Positions 50,007-58,303 of a stretch of DNA of 64,000 nucleotides are shown one piece after another (positions within the stretch are counted from its first letter, which is position 1; the number at the start of each line of letters is the position of its first letter). The position numbers and the translations under genes were made by a program. The notes beneath the pieces are model-generated. The model did not search any database. It saw only the letters and a list, made by a program, of their open reading frames with translations, and was not told where the DNA came from. The stretch is from Lentzea jiangxiensis (GTDB taxonomy: Bacteria; Actinomycetota; Actinomycetes; Mycobacteriales; Pseudonocardiaceae), in assembly GCF_900104175.1 (NCBI RefSeq), contig NZ_FNIX01000012.1, forward strand, positions 62,001-126,000, given 5' to 3'.

Positions 50007-51248
50007 GTGGTGATCGACTCGCAGCCCCGGCAGGCGCTGCTGCGCCGGTTCACCGGACTGGCGCGGTCGACCCCTGGTCGGCTGACCGTGATCGCCGTGG
50101 TCCTGGTCCTGGCGGCGCTGGCCAGCGGCTGGCTGACGACGTGGAGCGTGAACCGGCAGGAACGGGCGCTGGAGGACCTGGCGACCCGCTCCGAGCCGCT
50201 GTCGCACGCGGCGCAGGAGGTCCACCGGGCGTTGCAGGACGCGGACGCGACCGCGGCCAGCGCGTTCCTGTCCGGTGGTCTGGAGCCCGCGCAGCTGCGG
50301 GAGCGCTACGAGGCCGACATCGCGCAGGCGCAGGCCGCGCTGTCGGTGGCGACGGCCTCCTCCCCCGACCTGACCGCGACGCTGGCCGCGCAGCTGCCGG
50401 TCTACACCGGGCTGATCGAGACCGCGCGCACCAACAACCGGCAGGGCTTCCCGGTCGGGGCGGCGTACCTGCGGGAGGCGTCGGGGCTGATGCGCACGCA
50501 GCTGCTGCCGGCGGCGCGGGAGCTGTACCGGGCGGAGACCGACCGGGTGGCCCGCGCGCAGGACGAGGCGGACTTCCCGGTGGTGCCGGTGCTGGTGGCG
50601 CTGGCGTTCGTGGTCGCGCTCGTGCTGACCCAGCGGTACCTGACCCGCAAGACGAACCGGCTGCTCAACGTGGGCCTGCTGGTCGCCACGGGCGCAGCGG
50701 CGCTGTCGCTGCTGTGGGTGACGACGGTGTCGGTGCTGGTGATGCGCGACGTCGGCGACTCGCGCACGGCCTCGGAGAAGGTCGACGTGCTCGCGCAGGC
50801 GCGGATCGCGACGCTGACCGCGCGCGGCGAGGAGACGCTGACACTGGTCGCGCGTGGTGCGGGCCAGACCTACGAGAAGAACTTCGTGGAGGTCTCGCAG
50901 CGGCTGGAGGACCTGCTGGAGCACGCGAAGCGCCTGGAGGGCGGCGAGGCCGTGGACTCGGCTGTGCGCAACTTCGGCGAGTGGCAGCAGGTGCACCAGC
51001 GCGTCCGCGAGGCCGACGACTCCGGCCAGTACGCCGACGCGGTCGCGTTGGTCGCCACCCCGTACTTCGACTCGCTGGACGAGGACCTGGTGCGCGCGAT
51101 CGGGCAGGCAAGGCAGGACTTCAGCGACGAGGTGGCGGTCGCGCGGGCCTCGCTCGCGGGCACGGCGGTCGGGGTGCTGGTGCTCGCGGTGATCGCCGCG
51201 GCAGGGGCGGTGATGGGGTTGTGGCAGCGACTCAAGGAGTACCGGTGA
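50007..51248 (+). CDS. glnX: GlnX-like membrane sensor protein of the PknG operon
   Basis: A 413-residue membrane protein from GTG 50007 (GGGAGG 7 nt upstream). Four transmembrane helices are visible at about 26-46, 190-210, 220-246 and 382-405. The two regions between helices 1-2 and 3-4 are helical and extracytoplasmic, like chemoreceptor sensor bundles. Position first in an operon with GlnH and PknG identifies it as the counterpart of mycobacterial GlnX (Rv0412c), which is required with GlnH for PknG to respond to external aspartate and glutamate. It overlaps glnH by 4 bp. It has no cytoplasmic domain of any size, so contact with PknG must be through short loops. Confidence 0.85.
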   Translation: MVIDSQPRQALLRRFTGLARSTPGRLTVIAVVLVLAALASGWLTTWSVNRQERALEDLATRSEPLSHAAQEVHRALQDADATAASAFLSGGLEPAQLRERYEADIAQAQAALSVATASSPDLTATLAAQLPVYTGLIETARTNNRQGFPVGAAYLREASGLMRTQLLPAARELYRAETDRVARAQDEADFPVVPVLVALAFVVALVLTQRYLTRKTNRLLNVGLLVATGAAALSLLWVTTVSVLVMRDVGDSRTASEKVDVLAQARIATLTARGEETLTLVARGAGQTYEKNFVEVSQRLEDLLEHAKRLEGGEAVDSAVRNFGEWQQVHQRVREADDSGQYADAVALVATPYFDSLDEDLVRAIGQARQDFSDEVAVARASLAGTAVGVLVLAVIAAAGAVMGLWQRLKEYR

Positions 51249-52201
51249 GGCGACTGGCACTGGCGGCGGTGCTGCTGCTCGGAGCGTGTTCGGCGGGCCC
51301 GGCGCCCAGCCAGGTGGTGCCCCGCAGCGCCCCGGTGCCGCAGCCGGCCGGGGCGAGCACGGTGTCGGCGGCCCCGAGCAGCCCGGGCGCCGCCGCACCG
51401 GCGTGCGACACGACGGCGAGCCTGCGACCGGGCCCGCTGCCCCCGGCCGGGCAGATGCCCGGCGGGTCGGCGATGGCGCGGATCCAGCAGCGCGGCCGGT
51501 TGATCGCCGGGGTGGACCAGAACTCCTACCTGATGGGGTTCCGCAACTCCTTCACCGGCGAGATCGAGGGCTTCGACGTCGACGTGGCCCGCCAGATCGC
51601 GAAGGCGGTGTTCGGCGACGAGAAGAAGGTGCAGTTCAAGGTCGTCACCGCGGCCGAGCGGATCCCGGTGCTGAGGTCCGGCGAGGTCGACGTCGTGGTG
51701 CGCACGATGACCATCACGTGCGAGCGGCTGCGCGACGTGGACTTCTCGCAGGTCTACTACCAGGCCGGGCAGCGGGTGCTGGTGCGCCGCAACTCCGGCA
51801 TCACCGGCGTGGACGGCCTCAAGGACAGGAGCGTGTGCGTGGCGTCGGGGTCGACGTCGCTGGTCAACGTGGTCAACCGGGCGCGCACGACGGTGAGCGT
51901 GCCGAACTGGACCGACTGCCTGGTCATGCTGCAGCAGGGGCAGACCGACGCGATCTCCACCGACGACACGATCCTGGCCGGCCTGGCGGCGCAGGACCCG
52001 TACACCGAGGTCGTGGGCGAGCGGTTCACCGACGAGTCCTACGGGGTGGGGATCCCGAAGGGGCAGGAGGACCTGGTCCGGTTCGTCAACGGCGTGCTGG
52101 AGCGGATGCGCGCGGACGGCACGTGGAACGGGATGTACCGGCGGTGGCTGACCACGCTCGGCCCGGCACCCACGCCGCCTGCCGGCCGTTATCGGGACTA
52201 G
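51245..52201 (+). CDS. glnH: GlnH-like amino-acid-binding lipoprotein of the PknG operon
   Basis: A 318-residue solute-binding protein. The signal RRLALAAVLLLGACSAG carries a lipobox with Cys15. A Pro/Ala/Ser-rich linker to about residue 60 follows. The SBP_bac_3 fold then shows MARIQQRGRLIAGVDQNSYL, EIEGFDVDVARQIAKAVFG, RSGEVDVVVRTMTITCERLR and DAISTDDTILAGLAAQD. This is the family that binds Asp/Glu/Asn for GlnX-PknG signalling rather than for ABC import, and no transporter genes are adjacent. The GTG overlaps the glnX stop by 4 bp. Confidence 0.9.
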   Translation: MRRLALAAVLLLGACSAGPAPSQVVPRSAPVPQPAGASTVSAAPSSPGAAAPACDTTASLRPGPLPPAGQMPGGSAMARIQQRGRLIAGVDQNSYLMGFRNSFTGEIEGFDVDVARQIAKAVFGDEKKVQFKVVTAAERIPVLRSGEVDVVVRTMTITCERLRDVDFSQVYYQAGQRVLVRRNSGITGVDGLKDRSVCVASGSTSLVNVVNRARTTVSVPNWTDCLVMLQQGQTDAISTDDTILAGLAAQDPYTEVVGERFTDESYGVGIPKGQEDLVRFVNGVLERMRADGTWNGMYRRWLTTLGPAPTPPAGRYRD

Positions 52202-52214
52202 GGAGGGGGACACG

Positions 52215-54347
52215 ATGGCTGACGAGGTGGACCTGCCCGTGACAGGGCCGGCGACGGCGCCGGGCACGGCGCCGTGGTCGGTGTCGCAGGAGATGTCACG
52301 GCAGGGCTCGGCACGCACCCGGCGCGGCAGTGCGCGGTCGATGAGCCGCGGCCGGCTCGGGGCGGGCCTGGTCGAGGTGCCGCGGGTGCCGTACCGCGAC
52401 CCGACGACCGCGGTGCTGTCGCACCCGGAGGTGCCGGAGGCGAAGCGGTTCTGCTCGAAGTGCGGCAAGAAGGTCGGCCGCGCCAAGAACGGCGGGCCGG
52501 GCCGGGTGGAGGGGTTCTGCCCGCAGTGCGGCCACGCCTACTCGTTCACGCCGAAACTCGCGCCCGGAGAGGTGCTGCACGACCAGTACGAGGTGCTGGG
52601 GTGCCTGGCGCACGGCGGCCTGGGGTGGCTGTACCTGGCGCTGGACCACGCGGTCAGTGACCGGTGGGTGGTCCTGAAAGGCCTGCTCGACTCGGGTGAC
52701 GCCGACGCGATGGCGGCGGCGCTGGCGGAGCGGCGGTTCCTCGCCGAGGTCGAGCACCCCAACATCGTCAAGATCCACAACTTCATCCGCCACGAGAACA
52801 AGGCCAGCGGCAAGCTCGTCGAGTACATCGTGATGGAGTACGTCGGCGGCGAGTCCATCAAGGACATGATCACGCGCCGGCGCCGGGAGGGCCGCGGCGA
52901 CGAGGCGCTGCCACTGGCGCAAGCGATCGCGTACGTGCTGGAGATCCTGCCCGCCCTGGGCTACCTGCACGGGGTGGGGCTGCTGTACTGCGACTTCAAA
53001 CCGGACAACATGATTCACACCGAGGAGCAGCTCAAGCTGATCGACCTGGGCGCGGTGCGGCGCATCGACGACCACCACTCCCCCATCTACGGCACGGTCG
53101 GCTACCAGGCGCCGGAGATCGGCACGATCGGGCCGTCGGTGTTCTCCGACATCTACACCGTCGGGCGGGCGCTGGCGGTGATGAGCTTCCCGTTCGACTT
53201 CCGGGGCACGTGCAAGGACCGGCTGCCCACCGAGCGGGAGCAGCCGCTGCTGGCGCGGTTCGAGTCGTTCCACCGGCTGCTGCTGCGCGCGACGAACCCG
53301 AACCCGGAGCTGCGGTTCTGCTCGGCCGAGGACATGGCCGAGCAGCTCACCGGGGTGCTGCGCGAGGTGCTGGCGCTCGAGGACGACGTGCCGCGGCCGG
53401 GCCCGTCCAAGCAGTTCACCCCGGAACGCCGCCGCTTCGGCGTGGAGGGCGCCCTGGACCTGCGCGAGGTGGCGGTGGCGTTGCCGGCGCCGAGCGTGAG
53501 CACCTCCGACGCGGCCGCGTCGTGGCTCGCGACCGCGACGGCGACGGACCCGGCGGGGCTGCGCAAGGCCCCCGAGGTGACCGTGGAGGTGCGGTTGCGG
53601 ATCGTGCGCGTGCTCATCGAGTCCGGCGACACCGCGGCCGCGCTCAAGGAGCTGGAGGCGCTGACGGCGCCGTCGATGTTCGACGAGCCGGAGCTCGACC
53701 CCGCCGAGGACTGGCGGCCCGACTGGTACCGGGGTCTCGCGGCGCTGGTGGACCAGCGGCCGGGCGAGGCGCTGGGGTTCTTCGACGCGGTGTGCTCGGC
53801 GGTGCCGGGCGAGGCGGCCCCGAAGCTCGCGCTGGGCGTGTGCCGGGAGGCCACCGGGGACCTGAAGGCGGCGGCGGGCTGGTACGAGGTGGTGTGGCGC
53901 ACCGACCACGCGTACGTGTCGGCGGCGTTCGGCCTGGCGCGGGTGCTGCTGGCGTGCGGGGACCGGGCGCGGGCGGTCGAGGTGCTGCTGTCGGTCCCGG
54001 ACACGTCTTCGCAACATTTGGCGGCGCAGATCGCGGCGGTGCGCGCGCAGCTCGGCCACGGGGACGCCGACGACCTCGTCGCGGCCGGGGAACGGTTGCA
54101 CGCCTTGGACATCGACGTCCACTCGCGCACGCAGCTGTCGGCGGAGCTGCTGGAGGCGGCGTACGACTACGTGACCCGCAATCAGGCCGCCGAGGGCAGG
54201 GTGCTGGACTGTGCACTCTCCGAACACGAGCTTCGGCTGGGTCTCGAGCGGCGCTACCGCACGCTGGCCCGGTTCGCGGCCACGCCGGAGGAACGGATCG
54301 CATTGGTGGACCGCGCGAACGCGGTAAGGCCTAGGACGTTGGTTTGA
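52215..54347 (+). CDS. pknG: Serine/threonine protein kinase PknG
   Basis: A 710-residue soluble kinase. A disordered N-terminus with TT at 64-65 may hold autophosphorylation sites. The rubredoxin-like zinc module is CSKCGKKVG (80-83) and GFCPQCGHAYSF (102-105). The kinase domain has a PknG-type glycine loop (AHGGLGWLYLALDH), Lys155 in WVVLKGL, LLYCDFKPDNMI with catalytic Asp260 in a YCD rather than HRD triad, and DLG at 277-279. From about residue 430 the TPR domain follows. In relatives PknG phosphorylates the FHA protein OdhI/GarA and so controls 2-oxoglutarate metabolism. The stop overlaps the phosphatase start (TGATG). Confidence 0.95.
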   Translation: MADEVDLPVTGPATAPGTAPWSVSQEMSRQGSARTRRGSARSMSRGRLGAGLVEVPRVPYRDPTTAVLSHPEVPEAKRFCSKCGKKVGRAKNGGPGRVEGFCPQCGHAYSFTPKLAPGEVLHDQYEVLGCLAHGGLGWLYLALDHAVSDRWVVLKGLLDSGDADAMAAALAERRFLAEVEHPNIVKIHNFIRHENKASGKLVEYIVMEYVGGESIKDMITRRRREGRGDEALPLAQAIAYVLEILPALGYLHGVGLLYCDFKPDNMIHTEEQLKLIDLGAVRRIDDHHSPIYGTVGYQAPEIGTIGPSVFSDIYTVGRALAVMSFPFDFRGTCKDRLPTEREQPLLARFESFHRLLLRATNPNPELRFCSAEDMAEQLTGVLREVLALEDDVPRPGPSKQFTPERRRFGVEGALDLREVAVALPAPSVSTSDAAASWLATATATDPAGLRKAPEVTVEVRLRIVRVLIESGDTAAALKELEALTAPSMFDEPELDPAEDWRPDWYRGLAALVDQRPGEALGFFDAVCSAVPGEAAPKLALGVCREATGDLKAAAGWYEVVWRTDHAYVSAAFGLARVLLACGDRARAVEVLLSVPDTSSQHLAAQIAAVRAQLGHGDADDLVAAGERLHALDIDVHSRTQLSAELLEAAYDYVTRNQAAEGRVLDCALSEHELRLGLERRYRTLARFAATPEERIALVDRANAVRPRTLV

Positions 54348-55318
54348 TGGACACCCTGAAGTGCCCGGAGTGCTTCGCGCCCGTCGCGGCGGAGGACCGG
54401 TTCTGCGAGGCGTGCGGACGCAACCTGCTGGTCCGCCGCACCCCGCTGGGCGGACCGACCGGTCCCGCGCAGGCCTCGTGCATCCTGTGCGGGTCGCCGG
54501 ACATCGATGACGAGGACTACTGCACCCAGTGCGGCCGGCACCAGCCCTCGGCGCGCGACCGGGTCGAGTACACCCTCGGCGCGGTGTCCGGTGTGTCGGA
54601 CCGGGGCAAGCGCCGCGCGCGCAACGAGGACTCGATGGCGTTCGGCCACGTCGCGGGCAAGGGCGTCGCGGCGGTGGTGTGCGACGGCGTGGCCTCCTCG
54701 GAACGCGCGGAGCAGGCCTCGCAGGCCGCCGCGGACGCCGCGGTGGACGTGCTGCTCAACGCGCTGATCGACACCGCCGACGCCGAGCAGGCGATGGTCG
54801 ACGCGGTCGCGGCGGCGTGCTCCGCCGTGGAGCAGCTGGTGGAGAACGAGCCGCTCGAACCGGGCGGCCGGGGTGTGGCGCCGTCGTGCACGTTCGTCTC
54901 GGCGCTGGTCACCGACTCGTCGGTGACGATCGGCTGGGTCGGCGACTCGCGCGCCTACTGGCTGTCCGACGAGGGCTCCAAGCAGCTCACCACGGACGAC
55001 ACGTGGGCGGCGCAGCTGGTCGCCGAGGGCGTGCTGACCGAGGAGCAGGCGCGCACCGACCGCCGCGCGCACGTGCTGTCGCGGTGGATCGGCGCGGACG
55101 CGGGCCAGGTGGTGCCGCAGGTGGTGACGCTGCAGCCGGCCTCGCCGGGGGTGTTCCTGCTGTGCTCGGACGGCCTGCACAACTACCGGCCCGAGCCGGA
55201 GGACCTGCAGCCGCTGCTGCCGTGCGGGCCGGAGGAGTTCGTGAAGGTGGCGCTGGAGGCGGGCGGGCACGACAACATCACCGTGGTGCTGGTGCCGTTC
55301 GCTCCCTCCGCCCCTTAG
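54347..55318 (+). CDS. PP2C-type Ser/Thr phosphatase with two N-terminal zinc ribbons
   Basis: A 323-residue PPM phosphatase. Two C-x2-C...C-x2-C ribbons precede the catalytic domain: CPEC (6-9) with CEAC (20-23), and CILC (45-48) with CTQC (59-62). The PP2C domain has SDRGKRRARNEDSMAF, AAVVCDGVASSERAE, TIGWVGDSRAYWLS, FLLCSDGL and GHDNITVVLV, so the metal aspartates are all present, but the usual DGMGG is DGVASS. It overlaps pknG by one base, so kinase and phosphatase are made together. It probably reverses PknG phosphorylation of its FHA target or of PknG itself (inference). Confidence 0.9.
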   Translation: MDTLKCPECFAPVAAEDRFCEACGRNLLVRRTPLGGPTGPAQASCILCGSPDIDDEDYCTQCGRHQPSARDRVEYTLGAVSGVSDRGKRRARNEDSMAFGHVAGKGVAAVVCDGVASSERAEQASQAAADAAVDVLLNALIDTADAEQAMVDAVAAACSAVEQLVENEPLEPGGRGVAPSCTFVSALVTDSSVTIGWVGDSRAYWLSDEGSKQLTTDDTWAAQLVAEGVLTEEQARTDRRAHVLSRWIGADAGQVVPQVVTLQPASPGVFLLCSDGLHNYRPEPEDLQPLLPCGPEEFVKVALEAGGHDNITVVLVPFAPSAP

Positions 55319-55338
55319 TTCACTCCTTGCGGTGAACT
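55317..55338. terminator. Terminator between convergent genes
   Basis: AGTTCAC (55317-55323) and GTGAACT (55332-55338) pair around an 8-nt loop, directly between the PP2C stop and the stop of the convergent gene. The stem is modest and there is no T-run, but the position serves both operons. Confidence 0.5.
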
Positions 55339-56214
55339 TCAGCGGCTGTGGCGGCGGAACACACCGTCGTGGAACGTCAGCCACGTCCCGTCGCCGGCGG
55401 AGATGACCCCGTACGGGTCGTCGGTGCGGGCGTCGAACAAGCCGTGGTGTGTGCCGGTGCGCGCGTCGACGAGGTGGTGGTGGAACCACTCCTCGTCGTC
55501 GTTCTCACCGGCGACGACGACGTAGGCGGTGTCGGCGTCGAGGTAGCCGCCGGTCCACGCCAGCCAGGCGTCCTCGTCGTAGCCGAGGTCGGTCGCGCAG
55601 ACGCGGGCGATGACGTCGCCGCCGGGGTAGGTGTGGAAGGCGGCGTCGTCCTGATCGTGGTGGACGGTCATGAAGTGCCGACCGTCTGCGGTGAGCGCCA
55701 CCAGCACGCGGTCGTTCCACGGGTAGGGCCGCACGTCGAGGGTGGTGCCGTCGAGGCGGCCGCGGAACAGCAGCGACCCGTCTTGCCCCTCGCCGACGTC
55801 GAGCAGGACGTCGGTGCCATTGGGGTGGACGTGGTGTTCACCGCCGTGGCCGGCGGTGTCGAGACCGGCGCCGGCGAGCAGCGCCCCGGTGGTCGCGTCC
55901 AGGACGTGCCAGGTGTCCCTGCTGTCGTTCCAGTGGCCCATCGCGTCGGGACGGAACAGCCACACGGTTGTGCCGTCGTGCGAGAAGGCGCATCCGGCCC
56001 GGACGCCTGACACCTCGTCCTGGACGGTGCCGAAGGCGTGCCGCCACCGCACCTCGCCGGCGCGGCCGACGCAGACCAGGTCGTTGTCGGTCGTGTAGAC
56101 CGCGCTCGTGAGGTCCGGCCCGACGGCCTGTCCCCTCGGTTCGGTGGCGACGGGGAAGGTGACGCCGCCGGGGACGTGCAGGGCGCCGTCGGCGTAGCGG
56201 ACCACGGTGATCAT
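55339..56214 (-). CDS. Beta-propeller-like hypothetical protein
   Basis: A 291-residue protein from ATG 56214. It consists of repeated short strands with DG and GxxxW turns: SAVYTTDNDLVCVGRAGEVR, CAFSHDGTTVWLFRPDAMGH, VLVALTADGRHFMTVHHDQD and SAGDGTWLTFHDGVFRRH. This matches a cytoplasmic WD40/propeller-type fold without a signal peptide. Similar actinobacterial proteins are hypothetical. It is His- and Asp-rich, with no catalytic motif seen. Confidence 0.7.
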   Translation of the reverse strand: MITVVRYADGALHVPGGVTFPVATEPRGQAVGPDLTSAVYTTDNDLVCVGRAGEVRWRHAFGTVQDEVSGVRAGCAFSHDGTTVWLFRPDAMGHWNDSRDTWHVLDATTGALLAGAGLDTAGHGGEHHVHPNGTDVLLDVGEGQDGSLLFRGRLDGTTLDVRPYPWNDRVLVALTADGRHFMTVHHDQDDAAFHTYPGGDVIARVCATDLGYDEDAWLAWTGGYLDADTAYVVVAGENDDEEWFHHHLVDARTGTHHGLFDARTDDPYGVISAGDGTWLTFHDGVFRRHSR

Positions 56215-56254
56215 GCCCGCACCGTAGTCGGCGGCAAGCCGTCATCATGGGCGG

Positions 56255-57025
56255 ATGAGGAGGGCGGTGTTGATCGCGCTGGCGGTGGTTGTCACCATCG
56301 TCGCCGTGGTCTTCAGCTTCCAGCGCAAGCTCGTGTACTTCCCCTCCCCCGGTCCGCTGCCGGGCGCGGACGAGGTGATGCCCGGCGGCCGGGACGTCCG
56401 GCTGGTGACGGCGGACGGGCTGGTGCTGGGCGGCTGGCACTTCGAGCTGCCCGCCGCGCCCGCGACGGTCGTGGTGTTCCCGGGCAACGGCGGCAACCGA
56501 TCCGGGCGGCTGTCGCTGGCGCGGGGGCTCACGGCGCGCGGGCTGTCGGTGCTGCTGTTCGACTACCGCGGTTACGGCGGCAACCCCGGCTCGCCGTCGG
56601 AGGAAGGGCTCACCTACGACGCGCGGGCGGCGCTGGACCTGGTCGACGGGCCGGTCGTGTACTTCGGTGAGTCGCTGGGCGCGGCGGTGGCCGCGGAGCT
56701 CGCGACGTTCCGCGCACCGAAGGGCATGGTGCTGCGGTCGCCGTTCACGTCGCTGGCGGCGGCCGGGTCGCACCACTACCCGTGGCTGCCGGTGAGGATG
56801 TTGTTGCAGGACAAGTACCCGGTTCTCGAACGGGTGTCCGCTGTGGACGTCCCGACCGTGGTGGTGCTGGGGACGGCGGACTCGGTCGTGCCGCCCGCGC
56901 AGAGCCGCGAGGTCGCGACGGCGGCGCGGGCGCGGCTGGTCGAGGTCGCGGGCGCCGACCACAACGACGAGGTGCTGGTCTCCGGTCCGCAGGTGGTCGA
57001 CGCGGTGCTGTCGGTCAGCCGGTAG
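56255..57025 (+). CDS. Membrane-anchored alpha/beta hydrolase (ABHD13/BEM46-like)
   Basis: A 256-residue protein. The N-terminal anchor is RRAVLIALAVVVTIVAVVFS. It continues KLVYFPSPGPLPGADEV, GWHFELPAAPATVVVFPGNG with the oxyanion loop GNGGNR, LFDYRGYGGNPGSPSEEGL, the nucleophile Ser in VYFGESLGAAVAAEL, acid Asp in LGTADSVVPPAQS and the terminal His in VAGADHNDEVLV. The full triad is present. The family hydrolyses esters or thioesters at membranes; the substrate is unknown. Confidence 0.9.
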   Translation: MRRAVLIALAVVVTIVAVVFSFQRKLVYFPSPGPLPGADEVMPGGRDVRLVTADGLVLGGWHFELPAAPATVVVFPGNGGNRSGRLSLARGLTARGLSVLLFDYRGYGGNPGSPSEEGLTYDARAALDLVDGPVVYFGESLGAAVAAELATFRAPKGMVLRSPFTSLAAAGSHHYPWLPVRMLLQDKYPVLERVSAVDVPTVVVLGTADSVVPPAQSREVATAARARLVEVAGADHNDEVLVSGPQVVDAVLSVSR

Positions 57026-57054
57026 ACGCGATCTCGCCTGGGGGAACCACCCGG

Positions 57055-57390
57055 TCAGGCGGTGCCGAAGGGGTTGTCGATCACGTACCGCCACCGGCCG
57101 TCCGCGTTCCTGCGGGCGACGTCGGTGGCGGTGCCGTGCACGTCGCCGATGGTCCAGTCGACGATGAGCAACGCGATGCCGTCGTGTTCGTAGACGTGCC
57201 GCGGCCGGAGGTCGATCGGCCGGCCGAGGTCGAGGAACCGCTGGTTGGCGGCTTGGCGTGCGGCTGCGGTGACGGTGGTGCCGGGTTCGGGGACGAACAG
57301 GCCGGCGGGTTCGTAGACGGCGTCGACGGCGGCGGCGTCGCGGGAGTTGAACGCGCGGGCGAACTCGTGGGCCACACTGGCGGGATGCAT
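57055..57390 (-). CDS. SnoaL/DUF4440-like NTF2-fold protein
   Basis: A 111-residue protein from ATG 57390: HPASVAHEFARAFNSRDAAA, VDAVYEPAGLFVPEPGTTVT, NQRFLDLGRPIDLRPRHVYE and ALLIVDWTIGDVHGTATDVA, ending WRYVIDNPFGTA. It is a compact NTF2-like pocket protein. Its start nearly touches the alternative start (57385) of the HxlR gene on the other strand, so the two share a promoter region only a few bases wide. It is a likely target of HxlR. Confidence 0.8.
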   Translation of the reverse strand: MHPASVAHEFARAFNSRDAAAVDAVYEPAGLFVPEPGTTVTAAARQAANQRFLDLGRPIDLRPRHVYEHDGIALLIVDWTIGDVHGTATDVARRNADGRWRYVIDNPFGTA

Positions 57391-57414
57391 GCCGACAGCG
57401 TCGCGTCCACTCGA

Positions 57415-57762
57415 ATGGGTCACCAAACGGTGACCTGGGACCGCCCGTCCGAGGACTGCCCGGTGGAGGTGGCGCTGGCGGCGATCAGCGGCCGGTGGGC
57501 GACGCTGGTGCTGCGCGACCTGCTGTGCGGCCCGCGGTCGTTCTCACAGCTGCGGGCGGGGTTGCCGTCGTTGAGCGCGAAGGTGCTGACCGAGCGGCTG
57601 GAGTCGCTGGTGGCGCAGGGTCTGGTGGAGTGCACCCGCTCCCCCGGCTTCCCGGTGCGCACCTCCTACGCGGTGACGGCGAAGGGGCGGTTGCTGCGGC
57701 CGCTGCTGGAGCAGCTGCACCGCACGGGTGAGGCGTTACTGGGCGAGCTCGCGCAGCAGTGA
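57415..57762 (+). CDS. HxlR-family transcriptional regulator
   Basis: A 115-residue winged-helix protein. The core is the HxlR signature: SEDCPVEVALAAISGRWATL, VLRDLLCGPRSFSQLRAGLP, SLSAKVLTERLESLVAQGLV, ECTRSPGFPVRTSYAVTAKG. The single Cys in EDCPVEVAL is the conserved redox-type Cys of the family. Possible starts are ATG 57385, ATG 57415 and GTG 57430; none has a strong ribosome-binding site. A perfect palindrome covers codons 2-7 of the chosen start. It is divergent from the SnoaL-like gene. Confidence 0.85.
   Translation: MGHQTVTWDRPSEDCPVEVALAAISGRWATLVLRDLLCGPRSFSQLRAGLPSLSAKVLTERLESLVAQGLVECTRSPGFPVRTSYAVTAKGRLLRPLLEQLHRTGEALLGELAQQ
57418..57435. promoter_or_regulatory. HxlR operator palindrome at the gene's start
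   Basis: GGTCACC (57418-57424), AAAC, and GGTGACC (57429-57435) make a perfect inverted repeat overlapping the first codons of the HxlR gene. A bound dimer would block initiation or elongation, or else the true start is the GTG at 57430 inside the site. Confidence 0.65.
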
Positions 57763-58287
57763 CTCCAGCGGCGCGATGATGGTGCGGGAGCCTTTGAGCT
57801 CCTCGGAGACCAGCACGGCCCGCGGGCCGACGCGCTGCCAGAACTTGCCCTGGACCGGTAGCTCGGTGACGTCGAGGGCGAACCTCGGCGGGTGGCCGAG
57901 CTCGCCGGTGAGCTGCGCGACGACTTCCACGAGCACCTCGTGGAACACCGTCCGCGCGGCGTCGCGCCTGCCGGACTCCTCGGGCGAGGTGCGGTCGGGC
58001 CGCCACGCCTCGAAGGCGGGCTTGAGCTGCGCGGGCATGCCGACGGGCCAGCGGCTGGGCACGAACTCGGCGCCGTTGTTCATCAGCGACCGCGTCCACC
58101 ACCGGTCCCACGCCGCCCCGAAGGTCTCCGGCACCACGACGCCCGACAGCCGCGGAACCGGCGGGGTCAGCGCGGGGATGGCGTCGGCTGCCGGTGTGCT
58201 GATGCCGAGCGCGTCACGGACGTAGAGGGCGAAGGTGCCGCCGTGGCCGCTGGACACCTGCCACGTGGAATCCCCCGGGAAGTGCAT
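57736..58287 (-). CDS. Conserved hypothetical protein
   Basis: A 183-residue protein from ATG 58287. It includes FPGDSTWQVSSGHGGTFALY, PRLSGVVVPETFGAAWDRWW, TVFHEVLVEVVAQLTGELGH and PRAVLVSEELKGSRTIIAPL. It is soluble, with a Trp-rich middle and no familiar catalytic motif. I recall it only as an actinobacterial hypothetical. It is co-directional with hrpA and starts 17 bp after the hrpA stop, and its 3' end overlaps the HxlR gene by 27 bp. Confidence 0.68.
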   Translation of the reverse strand: MHFPGDSTWQVSSGHGGTFALYVRDALGISTPAADAIPALTPPVPRLSGVVVPETFGAAWDRWWTRSLMNNGAEFVPSRWPVGMPAQLKPAFEAWRPDRTSPEESGRRDAARTVFHEVLVEVVAQLTGELGHPPRFALDVTELPVQGKFWQRVGPRAVLVSEELKGSRTIIAPLESLLRELAQ

Positions 58288-58303
58288 GGTCCACGATAGC
58301 GGC

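Noticed and set aside
51245..52201. GlnH as part of an ABC glutamine importer
   Set aside because: No permease or ATPase genes adjoin it; the GlnX and PknG neighbours indicate a signalling role.
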